64,000 nt of DNA from Melaminivora suipulveris (GTDB lineage: Bacteria; Pseudomonadota; Gammaproteobacteria; Burkholderiales; Burkholderiaceae_C), in assembly GCF_003008575.1 (NCBI RefSeq), contig NZ_CP027667.1, forward strand, positions 996,501-1,060,500, given 5' to 3'. Shown here piece by piece: positions 1 to 7,440 of this stretch. Position 1 is the first letter of the stretch. The number at the start of each line of letters is the position of its first letter. A program made the position numbers and the translations under genes. The notes beneath the pieces are model-generated. The model ran no database searches. It was not told where the DNA came from and worked only from the letters and a program-made list of their open reading frames with translations.

Positions 1-680
1 AACACACTGCCCGCGGCGGTGACGGCAGCCCCCGGTTGGGCGGCTGCGATGGCACCGCCATTGGTGCCGGCCGTATTGCCGGCGAACGTGCTGTGCGCGG
101 CAAGCACCGTCCCACTGCTCTGCGTCCCGCCCACGGTGGCGAGCATGGCGCCGAACGCCCGGCACGCCTGCTGAGTGCTGGCGGGCTTCGCATCGACCCC
201 TGCCAGGACTGCCACCATGGCCTCGGCGTCGAAATGCGCCGAGTCGACGCCAGGTGCTGCAGCGCCCGATGTGAAACGCCGCGCCGCCGCCAGGCGCTGA
301 TTCAGAACCTGCGCGTCTTCATTGAGCGCGCCGCCCATCACGTCCAGCGCGATGTTTTGCAAACTGCGCTGGCCCGAGGTGAGGAGCTTCGTGTAGTAAT
401 CCAGCCCGGCGGGATCGGGTGAGCGGCCGAACAGCTGCTGGAACAGGCCGGTGATCAGCTGGGCGGGGGTGAGCTTGCCGTAGCGCTCGGTGAACTCGGG
501 GGATTTGCCGAAAGCGTCGATGATGCTGTCGAGCTTGCCGCCTTCATGCTCCAGGCGGTCGGCCCACCAGACCAGGCCTTCGTAATCCGCCGGTCGGCCG
601 TAGTAGGAGACGTAGGCGCGCAAGACGTTTTCCTGCGCTCCGGACAACCGGGTGGTGCCGCAATCCGCGCCCTGCCTCAT
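1..680 (-). CDS. DUF4214-domain surface protein, N-terminal part (cut by window edge)
   Basis: An open frame runs leftward from ATG at 680 to the window edge with no stop, giving about 226 residues. It contains two DUF4214-like units: YYGRPADYEGLVWWADRL at about residues 25-42, and LFGRSPDPAGLDYYTKLL at about residues 74-91. These match in style the N-terminus of the large RTX protein at 11440-14898. The last visible part is Ala/Gly/Thr-rich and low in complexity, as in secreted surface proteins. DUF4214 is known mainly from S-layer-like or type I-secreted proteins; its biochemical role is unclear. No signal peptide is visible, which fits type I secretion. The C-terminus, where RTX repeats or a secretion signal would lie, is outside the window. 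Confidence 0.75.
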   Translation of the reverse strand, partial: MRQGADCGTTRLSGAQENVLRAYVSYYGRPADYEGLVWWADRLEHEGGKLDSIIDAFGKSPEFTERYGKLTPAQLITGLFQQLFGRSPDPAGLDYYTKLLTSGQRSLQNIALDVMGGALNEDAQVLNQRLAAARRFTSGAAAPGVDSAHFDAEAMVAVLAGVDAKPASTQQACRAFGAMLATVGGTQSSGTVLAAHSTFAGNTAGTNGGAIAAAQPGAAVTAAGSV

Positions 681-849
681 ACAATCACCGCCCACTACCG
701 GCCTGGTGACAGCGCTGGGAAAGTCGTCCAGCACGTCCAGCGCGGCCCCGGTGACGGGCTGCGCACGCCAAGGCACAGGCCCGGCCGTCCACTAGGCGGT
801 CGGCGGTTCGCTCCCCTTCCTTCCTCCTCCATTCCAAGGCTGCCCCACG

Positions 850-2811
850 ATGCGCCACATCCAGGGAATCGACGGCTTGCGCGCGTTCGCCGTGCTGTCG
901 GTGATCGTCTTTCACCTGCACAACGAACTGCTGCCCGGCGGTTTCGCCGGGGTCGACGTGTTCTTCGTGATCTCGGGCTATGTCGTGAGCAAGTCCGCAG
1001 CCGAGCGCTACCCGGCGCCCTTCTGGAGCTTTCTGATCGCCTTTTATCAGCGCCGGGTGCAGCGCATCTTCCCCGCTCTGCTGGTGTGCCTGCTGGTCAC
1101 CGCGCTTGCGTCGGCGCTGTTCATTCCCGAATCGTGGCTGAGCCAGGCATCGGAAAAAACCGGGCTGATGGCCTTCTTCGGGCTGGGCAACTTCGCCCTG
1201 GTGATGTTCAACGACGGATATTTCTCCCCGCGGATCGACTTCAACCCCTTCATGCACACCTGGTCGCTGGGGGTGGAGGAGCAGTTCTACTTCCTGTTTC
1301 CGCCGCTGTTTTTTTTCTGGCTGGCAGGGCGCACAACCATGGGCGCCAGGGCCATCCTGCCCGGCGCTGCGCTGACCGCCGCCTCGCTGTGGTGCGCCTG
1401 GTACTGGAGCGGAAGCCAAAGCGTGTGGGCCTACTACCTGCTGCCCAGCCGGTTCTGGGAGCTGAGCGCGGGCGCCTTGTTGTACCAGTGGCATGCGCAC
1501 CGCACGCCGCAGCGCGCCCCTGCGCTGCTGTCGTGGCTGGGGCTGGGCCTGCTGCTCGGCGGCTTCTGGGTCGTCGATGCGGCGCGCTTTCCGTGGCCCT
1601 GGGCGCTGGTGCCGGTGGTGGCCAGCATCCTGCTCATCCACGCGGTCGTCGCGGCGCAAGGGGACGACGCCGGCGCCGTGCAGCGCCTGTTGCGCTCGCG
1701 CCCCCTGGTGCTTGTCGGAAAGATTTCCTATTCGCTCTACCTGTGGCACTGGCCGATTTTTGTCTTGATGCGCTGGACCATCGGCCTGGACAGCCTCTGG
1801 AGCATGGCGCTGGCGCTACTGCTCACCGCCCTGGCGGCAACGGCTTCGTTCCGCCTGGTGGAGACGCCCCTGCGCCGCGCCGCGTGGCTGCGCCGGGCCG
1901 CACCCGCCGGCGTGGTGGTCGGTGCGGTGCTGGTGGCGGCGCTCACCGGCTACGGCAGCACGCAGCTTTTCGCCCAGCGAAAAGCCATCAGCCAGAGCGT
2001 CACGGCCGACGCGCAGCTGTGGTACCCCTATGCGGCAGCCGCCAGCGCCGCGCCCTCCCGGAGCGGGCCGCTGCGAGGCGTTCGCCTGTTCGCGGTCGGG
2101 GATTCGCATGTCGGGGCCTACGCGCGGATGCTGGACCGTGCGCAGCAGGAGCTGGGCCTGCAATACGTGGCCTATCGCACCCAAGGCTGTCCCATCGGCA
2201 ACCTGCTTCACCCTCTGTCCACCGTGCCGGGCTGCGGCGAAGAAATCAAGGAGTTTCGCCACTGGATCAAGTTGCAGGCAAAGCGGGGAGACATCGTCTT
2301 TTTCGCATCCTTGCGCATGCATCGCTTCTCGGACCAATGGGTCCGGTACGACACGGCGGATGTGCTGCAACATGTCCAGCGTGCGCAAGACCCGCTGGTG
2401 CGCCAGCAGGTTCTGGCGGATCACGCCGAGTTGTTTTCAGAGTTGCGCGCCCTTGGCGTACAGGTGTTGATCGATGCGCCCAAACCGGTGTTTTCGGCGC
2501 CGCCATTTCGCTGCAGCGATGGGTTCAACAGGATCAGCCGATTCTGCGAAGGCGGCTTCGGCATCCCGCGCGAGACACTGCTGAAAGCGCGTGCGCCGGC
2601 CATGCACAGTCTGCAAGAGGTGAGCGCGCGGTTCGACAACGTGTCTGTCTGGGACCCCTTCCCCATTCTTTGCCCGCCGGAAAACTCGACCTGCACCCCC
2701 TTCGATGAAACCGCCCGCCCGCTGTTCTTTGACAGCGACCATTTGAGCGGGCACGGCAACGATGTTCTCTACCCTTATTTCTCCAGGTTTTTGCTGGGGT
2801 TGCGCACGTAG
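850..2811 (+). CDS. OafA/YrhL-type acyltransferase with C-terminal SGNH domain
   Basis: A 653-residue inner-membrane protein. Residues 1-370 are the acyltransferase-3 domain: GLRAFAVLSV near residue 9, H22 in FHLHN, the GVDVFFVISGY segment near 35-45, and a SLGVEEQFYF motif near 137-147, with about ten hydrophobic helices. A periplasmic SGNH-like domain follows, with a GDSH block (D418, S419, H420) and a DSDHLS block (D630, H631) that would complete the catalytic triad. Known members O-acetylate O-antigen or other surface glycans. It lies divergently from the DUF4214 gene and 12 kb from a glycan export cluster, so surface glycan modification is the likely role; the substrate is unknown. Confidence 0.9.
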   Translation: MRHIQGIDGLRAFAVLSVIVFHLHNELLPGGFAGVDVFFVISGYVVSKSAAERYPAPFWSFLIAFYQRRVQRIFPALLVCLLVTALASALFIPESWLSQASEKTGLMAFFGLGNFALVMFNDGYFSPRIDFNPFMHTWSLGVEEQFYFLFPPLFFFWLAGRTTMGARAILPGAALTAASLWCAWYWSGSQSVWAYYLLPSRFWELSAGALLYQWHAHRTPQRAPALLSWLGLGLLLGGFWVVDAARFPWPWALVPVVASILLIHAVVAAQGDDAGAVQRLLRSRPLVLVGKISYSLYLWHWPIFVLMRWTIGLDSLWSMALALLLTALAATASFRLVETPLRRAAWLRRAAPAGVVVGAVLVAALTGYGSTQLFAQRKAISQSVTADAQLWYPYAAAASAAPSRSGPLRGVRLFAVGDSHVGAYARMLDRAQQELGLQYVAYRTQGCPIGNLLHPLSTVPGCGEEIKEFRHWIKLQAKRGDIVFFASLRMHRFSDQWVRYDTADVLQHVQRAQDPLVRQQVLADHAELFSELRALGVQVLIDAPKPVFSAPPFRCSDGFNRISRFCEGGFGIPRETLLKARAPAMHSLQEVSARFDNVSVWDPFPILCPPENSTCTPFDETARPLFFDSDHLSGHGNDVLYPYFSRFLLGLRT

Positions 2812-3242
2812 TCGAGAGGGCTTGTCGCGGAGGTGGTCGCGGCATAACTTCCCGCACGTCGCGCGGCTGCACGGTCTGGTAGCGTTCAGAGACCACCGAC
2901 AGGGACGCAAGAGTACCGGAGCAATACAGCACCTTGTGGCCGGCGAACCCATGGCCCACTGCGCCCGCTGCGCTGCCGGCAGCGCTGCCGGCAGCGCCGC
3001 CGATCAGCCCACCCAGCAGCGCACCGGCCAAGCAAACGAGGACATACAAGCAACTCCATGCGCGCCACGCAGACGCAAAAAAGCCCGCAGCGCAACCGCA
3101 GCACGCTGCACAAGGCAAGCGCTGCAAGAGCACAGGCTATATGTGTGACTGAAGGCGGTTCAGATGCAGGGTGGAGCTATGCGCGTTCACTGGAAATTCG
3201 GCACTATCAGCTGCGCCCATCAATACCACTTACGGTATATTC
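2812..3242. other. Intergenic stretch with a doubtful glycine-zipper frame
   Basis: No convincing gene. The minus strand has an open frame (about 3133 down to 2534) whose middle reads like a membrane glycine-zipper segment (GALLGGLIGGAAG) followed by a hydrophilic tail. It overlaps the last 270 bases of the acyltransferase gene and has no clear ribosome site, so I do not call it a CDS. The Gly/Ala run is encoded by a 12-base unit, cgctgccggcag, repeated twice at 2971-2994; the unit is nearly palindromic and could also form a hairpin at the end of the acyltransferase transcript. Confidence 0.4.
3237..3242 (+). promoter_or_regulatory. Possible -10 element just before the HigB start
   Basis: The hexamer TATATT lies directly before the ATG at 3243 and 7 bases before the ATG at 3249. 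If it is a -10 box, transcription would begin at about 3249, giving a leaderless toxin mRNA starting on the second ATG. No good -35 match was found, so this is weak. Confidence 0.25.
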
Positions 3243-3626
3243 ATGGTCATGGGGGCCTCCCTCCGACAGGAAAAACCGTTGTACTGGGTAGCATCGTCCA
3301 AGCGCGATCTACTCGACTTCCCCGAAGAGGTTGTTGATGATTTCGGCTATGGCTTGAGCGTCGTGCAGCTAGGGGGCCATCCGCCTTGCGCCAAGGCCTG
3401 GAAAGGCGAAGGGCCGGGGGTGTTCGAGTTGGTAGAGGACTTCAGAGGCGATACCTACCGTGTGGCGTACACCGTGCGCTTTGCTCGGGCGATCTATGTG
3501 CTGCACTGCTTCCAGAAAAAATCGCCCTCCGGCATCCGTACAGCCAAGGCTGATGTCGATCTGATCCACGAGCGTCTGCGCCAGGCGCGCAACCACCATG
3601 AGGAGCAATATGGCCAGGACAACTGA
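3243..3626 (+). CDS. higB: HigB/RelE-family toxin (Gp49-like)
   Basis: A 127-residue protein of the phage-derived Gp49-like/HigB toxin family, typically ribosome-dependent mRNA interferases. The family signature is clear: WVASSKRDLLDFPEEV near the N-terminus, then FELVEDFRGDTYRVAYTVRF and the strand YVLHCFQKKSPSG, which is nearly invariant in the family. Two ATGs (3243, 3249) compete for the start; the frame is open back to 3171, but the extra residues have no family likeness. The 3' end overlaps the antitoxin gene by 17 bases, the usual toxin-first HigBA order. The last 84 bases are duplicated at 4572. Confidence 0.85.
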   Translation: MVMGASLRQEKPLYWVASSKRDLLDFPEEVVDDFGYGLSVVQLGGHPPCAKAWKGEGPGVFELVEDFRGDTYRVAYTVRFARAIYVLHCFQKKSPSGIRTAKADVDLIHERLRQARNHHEEQYGQDN

Positions 3627-3817
3627 CAACGTGGAAATGGGCACGGGCGATGTGTTCAAGGATCTGGGTCTGGAGGACGCCCAGGAGCGCCGCCTGCGCA
3701 CGCAGCTGGCCATGCGCGTGAACGATCTGCTGGCCGCTCGCAAGCTGTCCCAATCGGCAGCCGCACGCATCCTGGGCATTGCCCAGCCGCATGTCTCCGA
3801 GCTGCACAACTACAAGC
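3543..3817 (+). repeat. 275-bp direct repeat, copy 1 (end of higB plus most of higA)
   Basis: Nearly identical to 4572-4846, offset 1029 bases. It carries the last codons of the toxin and the first two thirds of the antitoxin. The boundaries fall inside coding sequence, so this is a duplicated gene fragment rather than an insertion sequence. Confidence 0.9.
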
Positions 3818-3945
3818 TGCGCCGCTTCTCCTCGGAGCGGCTGCTGCAATTCATCACCCTGCTGGACCGGGATGTGGAAATCATCATCCGCCCCAAGACC
3901 TCCTTGCAGTCCGGCGGCATGGTCTCGGTCTTGATGGCCGTCTGA
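3610..3945 (+). CDS. higA: HigA-like XRE antitoxin
   Basis: A 111-residue partner of the upstream HigB. The helix-turn-helix spans about residues 46-69 (LSQSAAARILGIAQPHVSEL), followed by a short C-terminal section ending DVEIIIRPK, typical of the HigA-type, HTH_37-like antitoxins encoded after Gp49-like toxins. The ATG at 3610 is chosen over the in-frame ATG at 3598 because AGGAG sits five bases before it. Such antitoxins neutralise the toxin and repress their own promoter; no operator is obvious upstream. It appears intact, unlike its copy at 4639. Confidence 0.85.
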   Translation: MARTTDNVEMGTGDVFKDLGLEDAQERRLRTQLAMRVNDLLAARKLSQSAAARILGIAQPHVSELHNYKLRRFSSERLLQFITLLDRDVEIIIRPKTSLQSGGMVSVLMAV

Positions 3946-3947
3946 GG

Positions 3948-4100
3948 CATGGCCGGCAGGAGTTCTCCCGGCGCATTCCTGTCTCCATCGACACCATCCG
4001 CAACTGGGAGCAGGGCAAGCGCAGCCGGACCGGCGCAGCCAAGGCGCTGCCCATGGTGCTGGACAAGGCACCGGAGCTGGCGCTGACGGCCTTGCGTTGA
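3948..4100 (+). pseudogene. C-terminal fragment of an XRE/HigA2-type antitoxin
   Basis: The frame reads RQEFSRRIPVSIDTIRNWEQ, continues through a GKRSRTGAAKAL segment, and stops at 4098-4100. This is the second half of a helix-turn-helix antitoxin in which the recognition helix is followed by a conserved NWEQGKR…P.G.A..L motif. No start or N-terminal helices remain; it abuts the stop of the intact higA. It is a remnant of another TA module whose toxin is gone. Confidence 0.65.
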
Positions 4101-4170
4101 GCATGCTTCTGATCATTGAAGGCACCGAAGAGCGTCCTGAACAGGACTGGCTGGGCATGAAGGACTGCAC

Positions 4171-4543
4171 ATGAGCCAATTCACGATCACCACCAGCACC
4201 GAGCAAGCGTTCTTTCAACGCGGGCGCAAGTTAGCGCGCTGTTGATGGGGGCGAGAGGTTGGCAGCTGAGCGCATCCTGAGCTTCGAAGACCCGGCGGAG
4301 ATGATGAAACTCATCAGCGCTGCACGCCTGGCATTGTTTCGTGCTGTTCGGCAGGCGCCCGGCTCCATTACCGACAGTGCCACACGGCTGCAGCGCGACC
4401 GCAGCGCCGTCAAGCGTGACCTGGATGCGTTGGAGCGTGCCGGCCTGGTCACTATCGTGGAGACCACGCTACCCGGCCATGGTCGCATGAAGCAGGTGCG
4501 CGCCAGCGCCACGCGTCTGACACTGGTGGCGCAGCTAGGCTGA
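4171..4543 (+). pseudogene. Frameshifted winged-helix antitoxin-like gene (HVO_A0114/MarR type)
   Basis: ATG at 4171 opens MSQFTITTSTEQAFFQRGRK and soon meets TGA at 4243. The rest of the same family continues in the +1 frame from about 4235 to 4543: AAERILSFEDPAEMMKL, then a winged helix with ITDSATRLQRDRSAVKRDLD and a wing GHGRMKQVRA. Together they make one ~123-residue protein of the HVO_A0114-like putative DNA-binding family, known as the antitoxin partner in TumE/DUF6516-type TA pairs. The single shift lies between 4225 and 4244. No matching toxin is present. A TTG at 4259 could in principle restart translation of the DNA-binding part. Confidence 0.65.
4383..4541 (+). repeat. 159-bp repeat, copy 1 (winged-helix half)
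   Basis: The DNA-binding half of the frameshifted antitoxin recurs at 8961-9119 with scattered base differences, mostly at third codon positions. It marks a recombination partner used to build the chimera at 8671-9148. Confidence 0.8.
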
Positions 4544-4571
4544 CAGCGACAGGCAGCAGCGTCAGCGCCGG

Positions 4572-4846
4572 GCCAAGGCTGATGTCGATCTGATCCACGA
4601 GCGTCTGCGCCAGGCGCGCAACCACCATGAGGAGCAATATGGCCAAGGCAACTGACACCGTGGAGATGGGCACGGGCGATGTGTTCAAGGATCTGGGTCT
4701 GGAGGACGCCCAGGAGCGCCGTCTGCGCACGCAGCTGGCCATGCGCGTGAACGATCTGCTGGCCGCTCGCAAGCTGTCCCAATCGGCAGCCGCACGCATC
4801 CTGGGCATTGCCCGGCCGCATGTCTCCGAGCTGCACAACTACAAGC
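4572..4846 (+). repeat. 275-bp direct repeat, copy 2
   Basis: Second copy of 3543-3817 with a handful of substitutions. It breaks off after the codons for LHNYK, and unrelated sequence carrying the promoter of the next TA pair follows. Confidence 0.9.
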
Positions 4847-4911
4847 AAAGCCCTTTAGTGCCGCACGAAATTTATAATAGCGTGCATAGTTGCCAAGAGG
4901 CCTTGTTATGA
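4639..4911 (+). pseudogene. Truncated second copy of the HigA antitoxin
   Basis: Starts like the higA at 3610 (ARTTDNVEM there, AKATDTVEM here) and keeps the helix-turn-helix. It loses the C-terminal third after LHNYK and instead reads 20-odd unrelated codons through the promoter of the following operon to a TGA at 4909-4911. The repressor-like DNA-binding part is complete, so a short product could still bind the higBA operator, but toxin contact residues are missing. It overlaps the next start codon. Confidence 0.65.
4863..4885 (+). promoter_or_regulatory. Promoter with flanking inverted repeat for the AbrB/RelE-like pair
   Basis: A perfect TATAAT (4873-4878) lies between the arms GCACG (4863-4867) and CGTGC (4881-4885). 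The start codon follows 30 bases after the -10 box. The symmetry placed around the -10 box is what one expects of an operator for self-repression by the antitoxin. No strong -35 is seen. Confidence 0.6.
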
Positions 4912-5189
4912 CCATCACAGCACACTCTTCCACCGTCAAGGTCGTTGGCGCCAACGGCCAGATTTCGCTGGGCAAACAATACGCGGGCCGCCAGGTGTTG
5001 GTGGAAGAGCACGAACCCGGCGTCTGGCTGGTGCGCACTGCCACGGTCGTACCCGACAACGAGCGCTGGCTGCATGCGTCCCAAGCAGCGGCCGATCTGC
5101 AAACGGCCATGGCCTGGTCTGTCGCCCATGCCGCTTCGGATGCCGATACCGAAGACACCCTCAAGCGCCTCGGTCATGGCGAGCAGTGA
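4908..5189 (+). CDS. AbrB/MazE-like antitoxin
   Basis: A 93-residue protein. Residues 8-45 (TVKVVGANGQISLGKQYAGR, then VLVEEHEPG) have the swapped-hairpin AbrB/SpoVT pattern of DNA-binding antitoxins. The C-terminal helix-rich part (AADLQTAMAW, then DTEDTLKRLG) would wrap the toxin. The ATG at 4908 is preferred to an upstream in-frame start because the promoter at 4873 leaves only ~24 bases of leader. The gene overlaps the next one by 14 bases, which implies translational coupling. Confidence 0.7.
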   Translation: MTITAHSSTVKVVGANGQISLGKQYAGRQVLVEEHEPGVWLVRTATVVPDNERWLHASQAAADLQTAMAWSVAHAASDADTEDTLKRLGHGEQ

Positions 5190-5496
5190 AGCCAAGGTCA
5201 GGCTCGACCTCAACAATCCGGTGTTTCAGGACCACCTGCTCACACTGCAAAAGCCCGAGCGCCACGCAGCCCTGGATACGCTGCAAAAAATCCGCCAACT
5301 GACCTGGAACCAGCTGTACCGCGACCTGGGCCTGAAGTGGGAGAAGATCACCAGCGTCAGGCCACCCCAGGGGATCGATGCGATCTACTCCCTGCGCATC
5401 ACCCAAGCACGCCGGGCGACGGCGCACCGTGACGGGGATTTCATCCGCCTGCTCACCATCGCGCCCGATCACGATGCCACCTATGGCAAAAAATGA
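5176..5496 (+). CDS. Putative RelE-like toxin paired with the AbrB-type antitoxin
   Basis: A 106-residue protein starting MASSEAKVRLDLNNPVFQDH and ending RDGDFIRLLTIAPDHDATYG. The pattern SLRITQARRATAHRDGDFIRLL resembles the central strands of RelE/ParE-fold toxins, with conserved Arg and a C-terminal His/Asp cluster. Its coupling to an AbrB antitoxin supports a toxin role. No catalytic residue has been shown for this subgroup, so the activity (mRNA cleavage or otherwise) is inferred from the fold alone. Confidence 0.6.
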   Translation: MASSEAKVRLDLNNPVFQDHLLTLQKPERHAALDTLQKIRQLTWNQLYRDLGLKWEKITSVRPPQGIDAIYSLRITQARRATAHRDGDFIRLLTIAPDHDATYGKK

Positions 5497-5528
5497 GCCG
5501 CAGCGCTGGTGCTCATCCAAGCGGGGAT

Positions 5529-5550
5529 GAAAGTGGGTGTCCTTTTATTC
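5529..5550 (+). repeat. Cassette-tail motif, copy 1
   Basis: Contains aagtgggtgtccttttattc, which recurs at 9189-9208 and, with a few changes, at 8009-8028. Each copy follows a TA unit or fragment and precedes the next one. It has no coding content. Confidence 0.6.
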
Positions 5551-5575
5551 CCCGCCTTTTTGTTGAGGGGATAAG

Positions 5576-5833
5576 ATGCAACCATTGCACCAACACCCTC
5601 CCATGCCTGTTCTTCAGCGCTTTGCCAACTGCCGCGTTCGGATGTATGTCAAAGACCATCCGCCGCCCCACTTCCACGTTCAACTCAATGATGGCCGGGA
5701 AGCCTGGGTCAGCATCCGGCCCCTGCAAATCATCCACGGCAGGGTGGCTGCACGCGAGATCGCTGAAGTGCTCGCCTGGGCAAGTGAGCGCCAGGACTGG
5801 CTGAGGGATACCTTCGAGGAGTTGCAACGATGA
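5576..5833 (+). CDS. DUF4160 protein
   Basis: An 85-residue protein with the DUF4160 core: VRMYVKDHPPPHFHV (the PPHFH histidine motif) and a C-terminal WASERQDWL…FEELQ helix. DUF4160 genes are commonly found immediately upstream of DUF2442 genes and have been suggested to form TA-like pairs; I know of no established reaction. A GAGGGG stretch precedes the ATG at 5576; a second in-frame ATG at 5603 is possible. The stop overlaps the next start in an ATGA. Its C-terminus is copied as a remnant at 8613-8674. Confidence 0.75.
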   Translation: MQPLHQHPPMPVLQRFANCRVRMYVKDHPPPHFHVQLNDGREAWVSIRPLQIIHGRVAAREIAEVLAWASERQDWLRDTFEELQR

Positions 5834-6330
5834 GCAGTAAAGACCACTTCACCCTCACCGCAGTGCAAGCCCGGCGCGGGCATTGCCTGCATCTGACCTA
5901 TGCCGATGGGCAGTCGTTCGATGTTGACCTGAGCGACTGGATCGGCTCCAGCAAAGTCTTGGCTCCGCTACGAGACAGCAGCCTGTTCGCCCAGGCCCGA
6001 AGGGGATTCCGGGGGCGCACCGTGGACTGGATCGAGGACGAACTCGACCTGGCCGCCGACAACCTGCGCAATCTGGCTATCGAGCAGTCTGGCGGCATTG
6101 GCCATGAGCGCATCTGGACGTGGCTGCATGACACCGGCCTGACGCTGGAGCAGGCCGCGCAGGCGCTGGGTATCTCCCGGCGCATGCTGATCTACTACCG
6201 CGATGGCGAGAAGCCCATCCCGCGCACCGTGTGGCTGGCCTGCCTGGGCTGGGAGGCGGTGCGCCCGCAAGGCCGGACATTGCCCATGCGCGTGCCGACG
6301 GGGATGAACTGGGCTGTGCCGCAGGGTTGA
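5830..6330 (+). CDS. DUF2442 protein with C-terminal helix-turn-helix
   Basis: A 166-residue protein. Residues 20-95 are DUF2442 (LTYADGQSFDVDLSDWI … LDLAADNLR). Residues 100-140 look like a small DNA-binding helix-turn-helix (LTLEQAAQALGISRRMLIYY), then a tail with PIPRTVWLACLGWEA. A DUF2442 domain joined to an HTH suggests an antitoxin/repressor partner of the DUF4160 protein, with which it overlaps by four bases. It is the only complete copy here; partial or deleted copies lie at 7233, 8671 and 9277. Confidence 0.75.
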   Translation: MSSKDHFTLTAVQARRGHCLHLTYADGQSFDVDLSDWIGSSKVLAPLRDSSLFAQARRGFRGRTVDWIEDELDLAADNLRNLAIEQSGGIGHERIWTWLHDTGLTLEQAAQALGISRRMLIYYRDGEKPIPRTVWLACLGWEAVRPQGRTLPMRVPTGMNWAVPQG

Positions 6331-6459
6331 CGCATCTCAAGCCACCGCTCGGCCCTTGCCGCTGTCCGGCTGCTGCTAGAGCACCCGCCGCGCCAGCGCC
6401 ATGCCGCGCAGCGCCCGGCATTGGCGCGCCGCCGCCAGTTGCACCAGGCTGTCCGGCGT
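6178..6459 (+). repeat. ~280-bp repeat, copy 1 (HTH end of DUF2442 gene plus flank)
   Basis: Matches 7347-7631 with small indels. The first half is the end of the DUF2442 gene. The second half, after the stop, has no gene on this strand; on the minus strand it keeps an open frame reading …SLVQLAAARQCRALRG…, a possible remnant of an unidentified gene. Confidence 0.75.
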
Positions 6460-6530
6460 CCCCTCAGTCTGGATAGCCGGCCGGGCTACTTGACGCGCTT
6501 CGTTTTAAAACGAACAATCGCTGCCTGGCC

Positions 6531-6848
6531 ATGTATGAAGTTCGCCACTATCTCACGCCTGAGGGCACAGACCTCACCCAGAACTGGCTGAGCGGCCTGC
6601 GCGACCTTGTGGCGAAGGTTGCCCTCGTCAAGCGGCTCAACCGTTTGGAGCAGGGCAATTTTGGCGACCACAAGTACTGCCGCGACGGGGTGTGGGAATT
6701 GCGTGTGGATGTAGGGCCGGGCTATCGGGTCTATTACGCCCAGGCTGGCAAGCGGCTGGTGTTGCTGTTGTGCGGCGGTAACAAGAGCTCGCAGCAAGCA
6801 GATATCAATCGCGCCTGCGAGTTATGGCAGGACTGGAAAAGCCGCTGA
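6531..6848 (+). CDS. RelE/ParE-family toxin (addiction module killer type)
   Basis: A 105-residue toxin of the HigB-like 'addiction module killer protein' subgroup. It opens YEVRHYLTPEGTDLTQNWL, with the family hallmarks KRLNRLEQGNFGDHKYC, GVWELRVDVGPGYRVYY and LLLCGGNKSSQQADI. All conserved blocks are present and the length is normal. The paired antitoxin follows 21 bases downstream. Members act as mRNA endonucleases on the ribosome or are inferred to; the target has not been determined for this one. Confidence 0.88.
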   Translation: MYEVRHYLTPEGTDLTQNWLSGLRDLVAKVALVKRLNRLEQGNFGDHKYCRDGVWELRVDVGPGYRVYYAQAGKRLVLLLCGGNKSSQQADINRACELWQDWKSR

Positions 6849-6869
6849 AGCAGCAAGGAGTTGACGACG

Positions 6870-7175
6870 ATGCAAAAAGACCGTTCGCACGATGATGCCA
6901 TGGCGGAGCTGTTCGCCCAGGATCCCGCTTTTGCCACGGCTTATCTGAATGATGTCCTGACCGAGGGTGAGCCAGCCGATTTGATGGTGGCCCTGCGACA
7001 GCTCGCACAAGCGCGAGGCGGCGTGCCGGCGTTGGCGGATAAAGCGCACCTGAACCCCACGCAGCTGTACCGCACCTTGTCGCCAACGGGCAACCCGGAG
7101 CTACGCAGCCTGACGGCTATCTTGGCGGCCTTGGGCCTGCGCTTGGCAGTGCAGCCAGTAGCGCCTGCTGCCTGA
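6870..7175 (+). CDS. HigA-like addiction-module antidote
   Basis: A 101-residue antitoxin of the putative addiction module antidote family. It has an N-terminal toxin-binding section (FATAYLNDVLTEGEPADLMVAL) and a helix-turn-helix with GVPALADKAHLNPTQLYRTL and SPTGNPELRSLTAIL, ending with LGLRLAVQPV. The ATG at 6870 is selected because AAGGAG lies 9 bases upstream; the TTG at 6861 directly abuts that site. It follows its toxin in the usual toxin-first order. Confidence 0.87.
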   Translation: MQKDRSHDDAMAELFAQDPAFATAYLNDVLTEGEPADLMVALRQLAQARGGVPALADKAHLNPTQLYRTLSPTGNPELRSLTAILAALGLRLAVQPVAPAA

Positions 7176-7440
7176 GCCCTGGCTGGGGTTTTGTGCGCCC
7201 TGGCCGACGAAGTGCTTACTTGGGCAGGCCCGGTCTGGGCAGCGGCTGCATCTGACCTATGCCGATGGCCAGTCGTTCGACGTTGACCTGAGCGACTGGA
7301 TCGGCTCCAGCAAAGTGTTGGCTCTTCTGCAGGACAGCAGCCTTCGCGGCGCATGCTGATCTACTACCGCGATGGCGCAAAACCCATCCCGCGCACCGTG
7401 TGGCTGGCCTGCCTGGGCTGGGAGGCTGTGCGCCTGCAAG
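7170..7440 (+). repeat. 271-bp direct repeat, copy 1
   Basis: Nearly identical to 9211-9480 (offset 2041). It starts in the last codons of the antidote gene, crosses ~60 noncoding bases, then holds a DUF2442 gene with an internal deletion. Both copies share the same deletion junction, so the deletion came before the duplication. Confidence 0.88.

Noticed and set aside
546..2708. A 720-codon open frame overlapping the acyltransferase gene in another plus frame
   Set aside because: Arg/Ala/Pro/Gly-rich composition without domains; it is a high-GC shadow of the acyltransferase gene.
2534..3133. Minus-strand glycine-zipper membrane protein
   Set aside because: The Gly/Ala zipper comes from a 12-base tandem repeat, there is no ribosome site, and a large part overlaps the acyltransferase gene. 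Kept only as a note on the intergenic region.
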